Positions 47,901-55,800 of a stretch of DNA of 64,000 nt are shown piece by piece. Source of the stretch: G965215225 sp965215225 (GTDB taxonomy: Bacteria; Pseudomonadota; Gammaproteobacteria; CBDBNL01; JAAOII01); contig OZ244039.1 of assembly GCA_965215225.1 (NCBI GenBank), forward strand, positions 248,001 through 312,000, given 5' to 3'. A model generated the notes under the pieces. The model did no database searches. It saw only the letters and a list, made by a program, of their open reading frames with translations, and was not told where the DNA came from. The position numbers were made by a program, and so were the translations under genes. Each line of letters begins with the position of its first letter. The stretch's first letter is position 1.

Positions 47901-48086
47901 ACCGGGGAAGAAGATGATAACACCCGTTGGTGTGATACCAATTATGATGGTGAAATAGATGGAAGCGAAAAAACAAGTGCTAATTACATTTGGGATCTCG
48001 GCACTTCAAGTGATTATCCCACTCTTCGCTGCACTCCTGTCCCGCCGGAACAACAAAGAGAATTCATTGAGTCTTTGGATGATTAG
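35991..48086 (+). CDS. Giant GLUG/Ig-like repeat lipoprotein B
   Basis: About 4031 residues from ATG 35991. The frame is open from GTG 35979, but MDCLLDINIMRGVV aligns with the other giants. Lipobox FLLSGC, Cys67. The n-region has 9-bp repeats coding FRLFRPFRLFRLFYLFQL. About ten Ig-like pairs lie between 80 and 1835. Five or six near 37-39.7 kb are nearly identical 182-186-residue units, an expansion absent from A and C. Modules of the DGDGLIEI...GLUG...IWDFG type start near 1840, 2408, 2986 and 3562, with Asp-rich repeats before the last three. It ends PPEQQREFIESLDD. Likely an acylated, extended surface protein. It is the largest in the window and shares segments with A and C close enough for recombination. 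Confidence 0.9.
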   Translation: MDCLLDINIMRGVVLVRQLRFLKPFFTIETNQSRYRAYLSFRLFRPFRLFRLFYLFQLILLFLLSGCQGGGSNITSGTSSQPARVNMTSSDFNLFSPLMTGGGMYHLLIEVNDELLDGLQAECLFDNQTVSASIEANMIDCPLEFQEDGVHTINLAVTRDGSEPYVLAVNITRDTLPPVIDLSSLTSYDSNSSQMLITIEDLTNVTANYSLAKGAAISMRREGDSYVVDLPDSLGTGRHTLEVRAVDALGNEATESASFVLLVDSPSLNLTSANVTNDMSYSLEATIDSGSYEGAYTGAWCLLTGRQIVASIDADRLSCNLVLGDLPDGSHLINVSLQAAYQTGEDTYDYTFSLLRDTTGPEIDLSSLAPSYDALGETILVGISDALSEVASAHYRFNGDEFQSLVKQGNTYPVALSDSLGTGRHTIEIQAVDSLGNEATKSASFVLLVDSPTLDLTSENVTNSLSYSLAATIDSGSYEGEYTGGWCLLAGRRIVASIGSDSLSCNLALGDLPDGSHLVEVFLQTDEDTYDYTFSLLKDTTGPEIDLSSLAASYDGVEEAILVGISDALSEVASAHYRFNGDEFQSLVKQGDAYSAALSDSLGTGRHSIEVRALDSLGNEATKSASFVLLRDRPTLDLTSENVTNSLSYSLAATIDSGSYEGEYTGGWCLLAGQRIVANISSDGLSCNLALASLAEGSHFVEVSLQAAYQTGEDTYDYTFSLLKDTTGPEIDLSSLAASYDGVEEAILVGISDTLSEVASAHYRFNGDEFQSLVKQGETYPVALSDSLATGRHNIEVRAADSLGNEATKSASFVLLVDSPTLNLTSANATNRGAYSLEATIDSGSYEGEYTGGWCLLASQRIVANISSDGLSCNLALASLADGSHDIEVSLQAAYQTGEDTYDYTFSLLKDTTGPEIDLSSLAPSYDGLGEAISVGISDTLSEVASAHYRFDDGELQSLVKQGETYPAALSDSLGTGRHSIEVRAVDVLGNEATESASFVLSVDSPTLNLTSANATNSGTYRLAATIDSGSYEGEYTGECLLAGRRIVANISSDGLSCNLALASLAEGSHDIEVSLQAAYQTGEDTYDYTFSLLKDTTGPEIDLSSLAASYDGVEEAILVGISDTLSEVASAHYRFNGDEFQSLVKQGDAYSAALSDSLGTGRHSIEVRAADSLGNEATKSASFVLLVDSPTLNLTSANATNSGTYRLEATIDSGSYEGEYTGVCLLASQRIVANISSDGLSCDLVLAGLMDGLYMVEVLLTATEYGRTYSSSIPLLRDTQPPTISLPHLQDLYRGGDVSILILISDRFSTIKNASYRLGSEAAIPLTEQDQGRYEFSLPPFIATGQYRLVVRAVDELGNEQTAEDSFVVLRDDPQLNLTSPALSAKRTYRLTADLDPGTYTGDYTASCRLEGGTISEGSEEAEASEAEVAANRLSCPLVFDVDGPYKAIVTLTAVDLAEVYGYIFDLVYDSTPPSVDLSAVARQYDGSESAQRLTITDSYAEVTTADWRIGQLAAGVLARIGTSDEWSFVMPVSSLPTGAHSIEFNLSDSLGNYRLYMHDFLVLKDRPTVQLTSADRTNLNSYDLRARIDAGSYLGTYTGTCNLNGDLGDATIVNNLLSCQLNLVGLIDGGYPLAIVLTADYEIDYEYSLVFTVDRTAPSIQLLNLAEVYGADYDGQVVEALILDSSDISRVDYQLDDGTIEVLTGTDDIYSFTLPASLTTGRHWLTLTATDSLGNKNVIRRPFLILRDAPRLSQTSQPLTRTHYYNFTATIDPASYPGDYSGSCSVGGQAEVEATIASNQLSCNLDLWSLANGVQPIEVNLTANYDRSYDFVLRVEKDVDVDRDDDGLIEVTNAIELDEVRYQLNGSGKRTVKDMRLNMVGCPLGGCNGYELIDNISLAEFPNWRPIGQDGGGAIVGPFDIECSGEPFSGIFEGNGNRISGLRIDRPTEGCVGLFGSINRSVVRNFNLAATSIRGGDLVGSLAGNMNSVAITDVAVVVHQNLSGSDHIGGLVGRAAGGRIVSSSVAASHNINGSDYIGGLVGSAEGARILSSYAATDTIAGIDHVGGLVGDLIRSSIYYSYALFNEVRGDAIGTIGRSGGDVGGLVGNSGYSTLIASYAKGHRVQGVLRVGGLVGSASIDKVIHSTAAIGEIRGGTQIGGLIGKLSENSYLSSSYAVTKKISAAGSVFGPLMGDRDSPLGHRLTHSYWDRTAVNISRDESLFELLGITIVNLGLAEFNARNRPTPNYYDETAQRSQALRSPVDYTGIYSRWDQAVDIDFTLSNWANDLFTGTDPITRWCDTNADGSIDESERQLDNRIWDFGGRQDYPRLHCPPQPPAWVAQRFPLLFEDTDGDFIVDYLDQFAGIECSELADCDGDGVNDGLDPFPMNASEWADEDNDGVGSNTDIDDDGDGLIEIATMDELHWVRYQLDGSGKRRSLESPLDQTGCGDGESTKICIGYELVTNISLASLDEGFSWQPLGHDIDPSRDGCQGEGLGGMFEGNGNRITGLVINRRTEDCLGLFGNLGSLAHVRNLHLEVDRVSGDDYVGGMAAYGYGAKLRSSSVVFNTIEGDGVVGGLIGYASNMELAGLTSIGRNLNASSSKVGGLVGEDGNSAIHSSSARVDSIRGGTNVGGLVGEGINTRVTSSFSFAGLIDGDGKVGGLVGYTDGARVIASYGISDSLSADTWTSSMRGGSLVRSSGAGGLIGRAVRTNVVYSYAVAGSISGTGDHVSGLIGDGHGHNSLIFNSYAVSGSLRQSSIAPLMNGLVKGGSAAIANSYWDSTVSGISGLAGDDAAQSTSQLQSPTGYSGVYESWDDTNNGGVSPWCDKNLNGQLDSDERRPDNLIWNFGSRTQYPAIRCTPDATVLQRSGWQLSGGKPVINDNVFDLDGDTDGDGVEDSRDLFPGDPTENSDKDGDNIGDNKDNCPLIANFAQEDMDGDGHGDLCDTDKDGDGYTDTSDNCPFDFNPSQRDTDRDDQADACDLDFDGDGLIEIATAAELDAIRYQLDGTGRRTAEDMPLNRAGCPRGGCSGYELISHINLTDYITAPEGWQPIGGDTNRDEEGCQGEGFSSVFEGNGRTLSGLRIARPAEDCVGLFGHIKDGELRNLEVEATNISGKNRVGVLAGFATSATILATDVSSARLSGEGSSVGGLIGHLSTGRIVSTSAVVSSQLAGGNQVGGFIGYGLLSTIRHSSALSNNIGGQNQVGGLIGNSQNMRISHSMAFFNELSGGIQLGGLIGRCSAPSGSQLIVASLARFSLIDGDSDIGGLMGDCDDTQIVSSMASGVDLVGGPRVGGLVGTAVGITLASSYTVVSDIQGTSDTNGLIGIGVSLRIDDSYWALRTLDPSLDAFGRTILEIQYPTQFSGIYASWDDGVDLNRDGNVEATTRWCDTNHDGIIGSGEKRADNLIWNLGRSDEYPTLNCIPEISPRQKELLPELFGDKDGDGIANAFDIGAFGSRDCKDYADCDGDGVNDNLDAFPTNPNEQTDTDGDIVGDNLDNCANVFNPDQLNTDGDPYGDACDADRDGDGSSRRVDNCPLLYNPSQRNRDSDAYGDACDLDRDGDGLIEIFTAAELNAVRYELNASGRRLAQDGPLDTVGCGNGRDVLDCDGYELAADIDLAAYADGDGGKGWQPLGYDDDSETDGCQGTSFNQIFDGNDFTILNLHIARAEEDCVGLFGRLGGDIRNLALANADLEGNVRVGLLAGEADEASITTITIASSRVDGAGDYVGGLVGKLSAATVEAVFVSANVSGWSRVGGVIGESADSSLSHMSFTGDEVDGTVSYIGGLVGWAQETDIMDSIVLGAQVDGVSKIGGAVGILRQSSMFGSAALTSQVIGSSTDVGGLIGEAWQVTLAKSAAFSGRISGTNNIGGLIGKGQDVKLFFSLAVSHEISRTGRVGGLIGFASGGNRDDSYWDSIAGLSNDGHRRTTQELQSPTGYTGIDNIYNNWDNRIDFDNDDGDGQIYTGEEDDNTRWCDTNYDGEIDGSEKTSANYIWDLGTSSDYPTLRCTPVPPEQQREFIESLDD

Positions 48087-49348
48087 AGACAAGATTTACG
48101 AATACAAAATAGTTCCATTTGGGATTTTGGTTCTTCAAGTGAGTATCCTGCTCTTCGCTGCACTGCCCTATCATCTCCACGCCGGAACAACAAAGAGAAT
48201 TCATTGAGTCTTTGGATGATTAGAGACAAGATTTACGAATACAAAATAGTTCCATTTGGGATTTTGGTTCTTCAAGTGAGTATCCTGCTCTTCGCTGCAC
48301 TGCCCTATCATCTCCACGCCGGAACAACAAAGAGAATTCATTGAGTCTTTGGATGATTAGAGACAAGATTTACGAATACAAAATAGTTCCATTTGGGATT
48401 TTGGTTCTTCAAGTGAGTATCCTGCTCTTCGCTGCACTGCCCTATCATCTCCACGCCGGAACAACAAAGAGAATTCATTGAGTCTTTGGATGATTAGAGA
48501 CAAGATTTACGAATACAAAATAGTTCCATTTGGGATTTTGGTTCTTCAAGTGAGTATCCTGCTCTTCGCTGCACTGCCCTATCATCTCCACGCCGGAACA
48601 ACAAAGAGAATTCATTGAGTCTTTGGATGATTAGAGATAACCACTTACAAATACAAAATAGTTCCAGTTGGGATCTCGGCACTTCAAGTGATTATCCCCC
48701 CTGCCCTATCATCTCCACGCCGGAACAACAAAGAGAATTCATTGGGTCTTTGAATGATTAGAGATAACCACTTACAAACACAAAATAGTTCCATTTGGGA
48801 TTTTGGTTCTTCAAGTGATTATCCCCCCTGCCCTATCATCTCCTCACCGGAACAACAAAGAGAATTCATTGGGTCTTTGGATGATTAGAGACAAGATTTA
48901 CAAAGAAGGAGTAAGTTCCAGTGTTGGTTCTTCCGGTGATTATCTCACTCTTCGCTGCACTCCGGTCCCGCCGGAACAACAAAGAGAATTCGTTGGGTCT
49001 TTGGATGATTAGAGATAACCACTTACAAACACAAAATAGTTCCAGTTGGGATCTCGGCACTTCAAGTGATTATCCCCCCTGCCCTATCATCTCCACGCCG
49101 GAACAACAAAGAGAATTCATTGAGTCTTTGGATGATTAGAGACAAGATTTACGAATACAAAATAGTTCCATTTGGGATTTTGGTTCTTCAAGTGAGTATC
49201 CTGCTCTTCGCTGCACTGCCCCATCCTTTCCTCGCCTGAACTACAAAGAGCGTTCATTAGGTTTTTGGATGATTAGAGACAGCGATCGACAAACACAAAA
49301 TACTCGCCTGAATAAAAAAGAGAGTTCATTAGGTCTTTGGATGATTAG
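48087..49348 (+). repeat. Array of ~10 copies of the giant B 3' end
   Basis: Stops (GATGATTAG) recur at 48221, 48358, 48495, 48632, 48759, 48886, 49010, 49137, 49274 and 49346. Units are 137 bases at first (four nearly identical), then 124-137, with a last one of 72. Each carries TTTGGGATTTTGGTTCTTCA, CTCTTCGCTGCACTGCC and GAACAACAAAGAGAATTCAT. Unit length is not a multiple of three, so copies are out of frame with the gene and each other. 49349-49412 shows no gene. Confidence 0.93.
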
Positions 49349-49444
49349 AGACAAGATCTACAAAGAAGGAGTCAGTTCCAGTTTTGTTTTTAGATAGCAA
49401 CCGAAAATACCATTAAATTAAAAATAAAGAAATTAAATTAATTA

Positions 49445-49473
49445 TTAAAAAAATACTAAAAATTTGTTATAAT
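49445..49473 (+). promoter_or_regulatory. Promoter of the truncated 5' copy
   Basis: TTAAAA, 17-bp spacer, TATAAT (49468-49473). Identical to the promoter 310 bases downstream. Confidence 0.6.
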
Positions 49474-49492
49474 TAAGTGAGAGGCCAATCAA

Positions 49493-49684
49493 ATGGGACC
49501 CTTAGTAAATCTAATAATAAGAAGGGGGTTTGTCTTAAAAGGGCAGGTAGGATTTGCTAAACTTTTTTTCGCCCTAGCGGTAAGGAGGACAAGAGAGACA
49601 GGGGAGACAAGAGAAACAAGGGAGGTAAGAGAGACAGGGGATACAGGGGAGGTAAGAGAGACAAGATCTACAAAGAAGGAGTAA
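49493..49684 (+). pseudogene. Truncated copy of the giant C 5' end (63 codons)
   Basis: MGPLVNLIIRRGFVLKGQ and FFALAV match the start of giant C. The frame then enters 9-bp repeats coding RETGETRETREVRETGDTG and stops without any hydrophobic signal. With its own promoter it may be transcribed. A promoter-plus-5'-end duplication. Confidence 0.8.
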
Positions 49685-49754
49685 GTTCCAGTTTTGTTTT
49701 TAGATAGCAACCGAAAATACCATTAAATTAAAAATAAAGAAATTAAATTAATTA

Positions 49755-49783
49755 TTAAAAAAATACTAAAAATTTGTTATAAT
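49755..49783 (+). promoter_or_regulatory. Promoter of giant lipoprotein C
   Basis: TTAAAA (49755-49760), 17-bp spacer, TATAAT (49778-49783), then GTGAGAG as possible ribosome binding site and ATG at 49803. Confidence 0.65.
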
Positions 49784-49802
49784 TAAGTGAGAGACCAATC
49801 AA

Positions 49803-52800
49803 ATGGGACCCTTAGTAAATCTAATAATAAGAAGGGGGTTTGTCTTAAAAGGGCAGTTAAGATTTCTTAAATCTTTTTTCGCCCTAGTGCCAAGGGGGGC
49901 AACTACAAATACAACAAATATAACTAAGGGCACGGATAAGAACACGAATAAGAACAACCATAAAGCCTATCTTTCACTTCATCCATTTCGCTCACTTCAT
50001 CCATTTCATTCATTTTGCTCATTCCGTCCATTCCGTCCATCCCTTCCGCTTTATCTATTTCAGCTGCTATTCTTGTTTTTATTGTCTGGTTGTGGGGGTG
50101 GGACAAGCGACATAACCAGTGACTCATCAAGCCAATCGACCAAGGGCAATATAACCTTAAGTGATTTTAGTCTGGCCAGTCCGCTTATGGTTGGAGATGG
50201 CATGTACCATTTGCGCGTTGAGGTTAATACTACATTGCTTGATGGATTACAGGCGGAATGTCGTTTTAGTAATCAGACAGTCTCAGCGAATCTAGAAGAC
50301 AATGTGATAGGCTGCCCATTGGACTTCCAAGAAGACGGTGTTCATACTATCAATTTGGTTGTGACTAGAGGTGCTGGTGTTCCATATATTTTGGAACTGA
50401 ATGTCACTAGAGATACCTTACCACCTGTTATTGACTTGTCTTCTTTGACTAGCTATGATAGCCAGAGTTCTCAGATTGAGATAACAATAGAAGATGCCAC
50501 CAATGTTACGGCAAGCTACAGCCTAGCCGAGGAGCTGGTGATATCCCTGAGAGGGGATGGTGATGATTATGTCATTGAGCTGCCAAATTCATTAGGGACA
50601 GGTCGCCATAGCATTGAGGTTCGGGCAGTGGATGCCCTAGGCAATGAAGCCACCGAAAGCGCCTCTTTTGTTTTGTTGCGCGACCACCCGACCCTCAGTT
50701 TTACTAGCGCGACTGCTACCAATAGAGGGTCTTATGGTTTAGAAGCGACCATAGATTCTGGCAGCTATGAAGGGGAATATACTGGGATATGCCTAGTAGA
50801 TGGTCAGCGAATAGTCGCTAGTATAGATGCAGACAGGTTGAGTTGCAATTTGGCTGTGGGCGAATTGGCAGATGGCAGCCATCTAATAGGGGTGTCTTTA
50901 CAGGCGGCTTATCAGGAGGGGGAGGAGACCTATGACTATAGTTTTAGTTTGTTGAAGGATACGACTGGACCGGCGATTGACCTATCTTCCTTGGCACCCA
51001 CCTATGATGGCATAGGGGAAATTATCTCAGTAGGCATTGGTGATGCTCTGTCTGAGGTGGTGTCCGCCCACTATAGATTTGACCAGGGTGAGCTGCAATC
51101 CTTAGTGAAGCAAGGGGAATCCTATCCAGTTGCCTTGTCGGACTCACTGGCGACAGGTCATCATAACATTGAGGTTCGCGCCCTGGATGCCTTAGGCAAT
51201 GAAGCCACTGAGAGTGCCTCTTTTGTTTTAATGGTTGATAGCCCGACCCTCAATCTTACTAGTGAGAATACGACCAATAGGGGGACCTATAGGTTAGAGG
51301 CGACCATAGATTCTGGCAGCTATGAAGGGGAATATACTGGGGTATGCCTATTAGCCAGTCAGCAGGCCATGGCTAGTATAGGGGCGGACAGTTTGGGTTG
51401 TAATCTGGTCTTAGCTGGCTTGATGGATGGCGAACACAGAGTGGCTATTAATCTCACCGCGGATTATGATATCAGCTATATCTTGCCTTTGCATGTCATT
51501 AGGGATACGGCTGGGCCGGCTATTTCTTTTACTCAGTTTGAACCTCGTTATGAGGCAGCTACTGCCACCATTGTCATGGCAATAGAGGATGAATGGTCTG
51601 GTGTTTCTCGGGTGACCTACCAGTTGGATGATGATGACCCTATCTCCTTGACTGAGCAGTATCAAGGGCGTTATGAGTTTGACTTGCCCCCATCCATCAC
51701 CACCGGGCAGCATAGAGTGGTGGTTTGGGCTGTAGATGAGCTGGGCAATGAGCGAACGGCAGAGAGACCCTTTGTGGTCTTGCGCGATGTGCCTCAACTC
51801 AACCAAACCAGCCCTGCCATCACCACCAATAAGACTTATAGATTGACAGCCGACCTAAACCCGGGCAGCTATATAGGAGGTTTCACCGCCAGCTGTCAGC
51901 TAGAAGGAGGTCGGGCTTCGGACGGGGAAGTGCTAGCTGATAGGCTCTCTTGTCCTCTCGACCTTGATAGAGACGGGCTTCATAGGGTGAATATAACCCT
52001 AACTGCGGTCAATGTGGCACAGACCCATAGCTATATTTTCGACCTAGTGCGCGATACTACTCCTCCTTCGGTTGATTTGACTTCTGTTGCCAGACAATAT
52101 GATGGCACTGAATCGGCTCAGCGGCTCACTATCACGGATAGCCACTCTGAGGTGGCGACAGCCGACTGGCGTATCGGGCAGCTTGCTGGGGTCTTGGCGC
52201 GCATTGGCACGAGCGATGAATGGAGTTTTGTTATGCCCGTCTCTTTATTGCCGACTGGCGGCCATAGCATCAAGTTTAATCTTAGCGATTCCTTAGGGAA
52301 CAATCGGCTGTATCTGCATGATTTTCTGGTTCTGAAAGACCGCCCGACTGTTGAGCTAAGAGTTGCCGACCGAACCAACCTTAATAGCTATAGGCTCACG
52401 GCGCGCTTAGATGCTGGCAGCTACCTGGGTGGTTACACTGGCACATGCGATCTGAATGGTGATTTAGAGGCTGTCACCGTCGCGAACAATCTCTTGTCAT
52501 GTCAGCTAGATCTGGTTGGTTTAACCGATGGCATCTATCCTCTGGCTATTGTTTTAGCGGCTGACTATGGGATTGATTATGAATATAGCTTTGACTTCAC
52601 CATTGATAGAACTGCGCCTAGCATCCAGCCGCTAAATCTAGAAGAGGCCTATGGTGCCGACTATGGCGGACAGATTGTTGAGGTTCTGATACTGGATAGT
52701 TCTGATATAAGTCATGCTGATTATCAGCTGGATGACGGGGCAATAGAAGTATTAACTGGGACAGACGGTCGCTATACTTTTACTTTGCCGGCTTCATTGT

Positions 52801-55800
52801 CAACCGGCCGTCACTGGCTAACCTTAACTGCAACCGATAGCTTGGGTCATAAGAGAGTCAGCCGGACTCCTTTCTTGATTTTGGCTGATGAGCCACAGCT
52901 TAGCCAAACCAGCCCGCGCACTACCAGGACTCACTATTATGATTTCACCGCGATCATAGACCCTGGTAACTATACGGGAGACTATACTGGCAGCTGCTTA
53001 GTTGGGGGACAGGCGGAAGTCGAAGCAACTATAGCTTCCCACCAACTTAGTTGCCCACTTGATCTCTGGTCTTTGGATAATGGCGTCGTGGCAGTTGAAG
53101 TTAACCTCACCGCAGATTATGACCGGAGCTATGATTTTGTTGTGCAGCTAGAGAAGGATGTGGATGTGGATAGAGACGATGACGGCTTGATTGAGGTTGC
53201 CAGTGCCATTGAACTAGATGAGATTCGGTATCAGTTAAACGGCAGTGGCAAGCGAACATTAGAGGATATGCGGTTAAATAGGGTTGGTTGCCCGCTAGGA
53301 GGTTGTAATGGTTATGAGCTGATAGACAATATCAGTTTGGCAGAGTTCCCTAATTGGATACCTATAGGACAAGATGCGGGCAGCACTAGGTCAGAAAGGC
53401 TTGATATTGAGTGTTCAGGCAAGTCGTTCAGTGGGATATTTGAGGGCAATGGCAATAGGATAAGCGGACTAAGGATAGACCAACCAACCGAAAATTGTAT
53501 CGGGCTCTTTGGTTCTATTAATCAAGGGGAGGTTCGTAATCTCAGTTTGGCGGCAACTTCAATTAGGGGAGCCAATCTTGTGGGAGGGCTAGCTGGGACG
53601 ATGAATTCGGCTGCTATTGCCCATGTCTCGGTTCTGGTTCATCATAATCTCAGCGGTTTGGACTATATAGGTGGCTTGGTGGGAAAGGCAGCTGGTGGCA
53701 TACTCATCTCTGCTTCGGCAGCCACTAGTCATAATATCAGTGGTTCGGATTATATAGGCGGTCTGGTGGGAAAGGCAGAGGAGCTCAGAGTCATTTCTTC
53801 TTATGCGGTTACTGATACTATTAGGGGACGAGCTCGTGTTGGTGGTCTAGTGGGTTGGTCGGCAATAAGCAGTATCTATTATTCTTATGCGGCTACTGAT
53901 ACTATCAACGGGCACACCCGGGTTGGCGGTCTGGTGGGTTGGTCGGCGAGGAGCAGCATCTATTATTCTTATGCTCTGTCTAATAGGGTCAGGGGTAACC
54001 TAATAGGGCGAAGTAGTGGTAGTGATCTGGGAGGACTAGTGGGAAGGAGCACTTTTTCTACTCTCATTGCTTCCTATGCTAAGGGCCATAGGGTCGAGGG
54101 ATCCTATCAGGTGGGCGGTTTGATAGGTGATTCGCGCGCCAATAAATTGATTCATTCCACAGCTGCGATTGGCGAGGTAAGAGGGGGAACTCAGATTGGC
54201 GGCCTAATCGGAAGGGTGACTCAAAATAGTTATGTGAGCAGCTCCTATGCGGTCACTAAGAAGGTCTCAGCGGCTGGCAAGTTCTTTGGTCCTTTAATAG
54301 GGGGCAGAGATAGTCCTCTTGGTAATCGGCTGGCCTATTCCTATTGGGACAAGACATCGGTCAATATTAGTAGAGACGAGGGTCTGTTGGAATTGCTAGG
54401 GATAGATGCTGATCTAGTAAGGGCGGAGGAGGCTGTCACTTCTTATACTCCTCGGAGCTATTATGATGAGACGGCTCAGTACAGTCAGGCATTAAAGTCC
54501 CCCGTAGACTATACTGGCATCTATAGTCACTGGGACCAAGCGATAGATATTCATGTGGATCTCACTACTCCAAATTGGGCTGATGACCTGACGACAGGGG
54601 TTGATCCTATCACAAGATGGTGTGATAGGAATGCGGATGGTTCGATAGATGCGACCGAGCGGCAGTTGGACAATCGGATTTGGGATTTTGGTGGCGAGCA
54701 AGACTATCCTAGTCTCCGTTGTCCGCCTCAGCCGCCAGCATGGGTGCAGCAGAGGCTTCCTCTCTTATTTGAAGATACTGATGGTGATTCCATCGTTGAT
54801 TACCTAGACGAATTTGCTGGGATTGAATGCTCAAGGATGGCGGATTGCGATGGAGATGGGATTGATGATGGATTGGATCCCTTTCCAGTGAATGCCAGCG
54901 AATGGGCGGATGACGACAATGATGGGGTGGGTAATAATGCCGACATAGATGACGATGGCGATGGTTTGATTGAGGTTGCAACGGCGGCCGAGCTGGAGAT
55001 GGTGCGCCATCAACTGGATGGAAGGGGCAGGCGGTGGGACCATGAAGCTCCGTTAGACCAAACCGGTTGTGGTGATGGGGCAGCTACTAACCTATGTATC
55101 GGCTATGAATTGGTGGCAGCTATTAGCTTGGCTAGCTATGATGAAGGATTTAGCTGGCAGCCGCTGGGGCATGATATAGACCCAAGCAGAGACGGTTGTC
55201 AAGGGGAAGGGCTTGGCGGCATGTTCGAAGGCAATGGTAATAGGATAAGCGGGCTTATCATTAACCGCCCGTTTGATGATTGCGTTGGATTATTTGGTAA
55301 GCTCGGGTCTCAGGCATTCATTCGCAATCTCCATTTGGAAGTGGATAGAATTATAGGGAATGATTATGTAGGTGGCATGATAGCCTATGGTGATGGTGCC
55401 AAGCTATCCTATTCTTCGGTTGTTTTTGGTACTATTGAGGGGGCTGAAAATGTAGGAGGGTTGATAGGATATTCTCGTAATATGGAATTGGTAGGACTTA
55501 CTGCAACCGGTAGCGATCTTAATGCTAGTTCCCAGAATGTAGGTGGTCTGGTGGGGGAGGATAGGAATTCAGACATTCACTCTTCTTCTGCTCGGATAGA
55601 TAGCATAAGGGGGGAATTCGATGTTGGTGGTCTGGTAGGAGGGGCATGGGATACAGAGGTTATTTCTTCTTTTAGTTTTGCGCGCTTAATTGATGCGGGT
55701 ACAAGGATTGGCGGCTTGGCAGGTTTTGGTCTGGATCTTACCGTGATTGCTTCCTATGCCATCTCAGATTCTTTGTTTGCGAGTAGAGCTGGCGGTCTGA

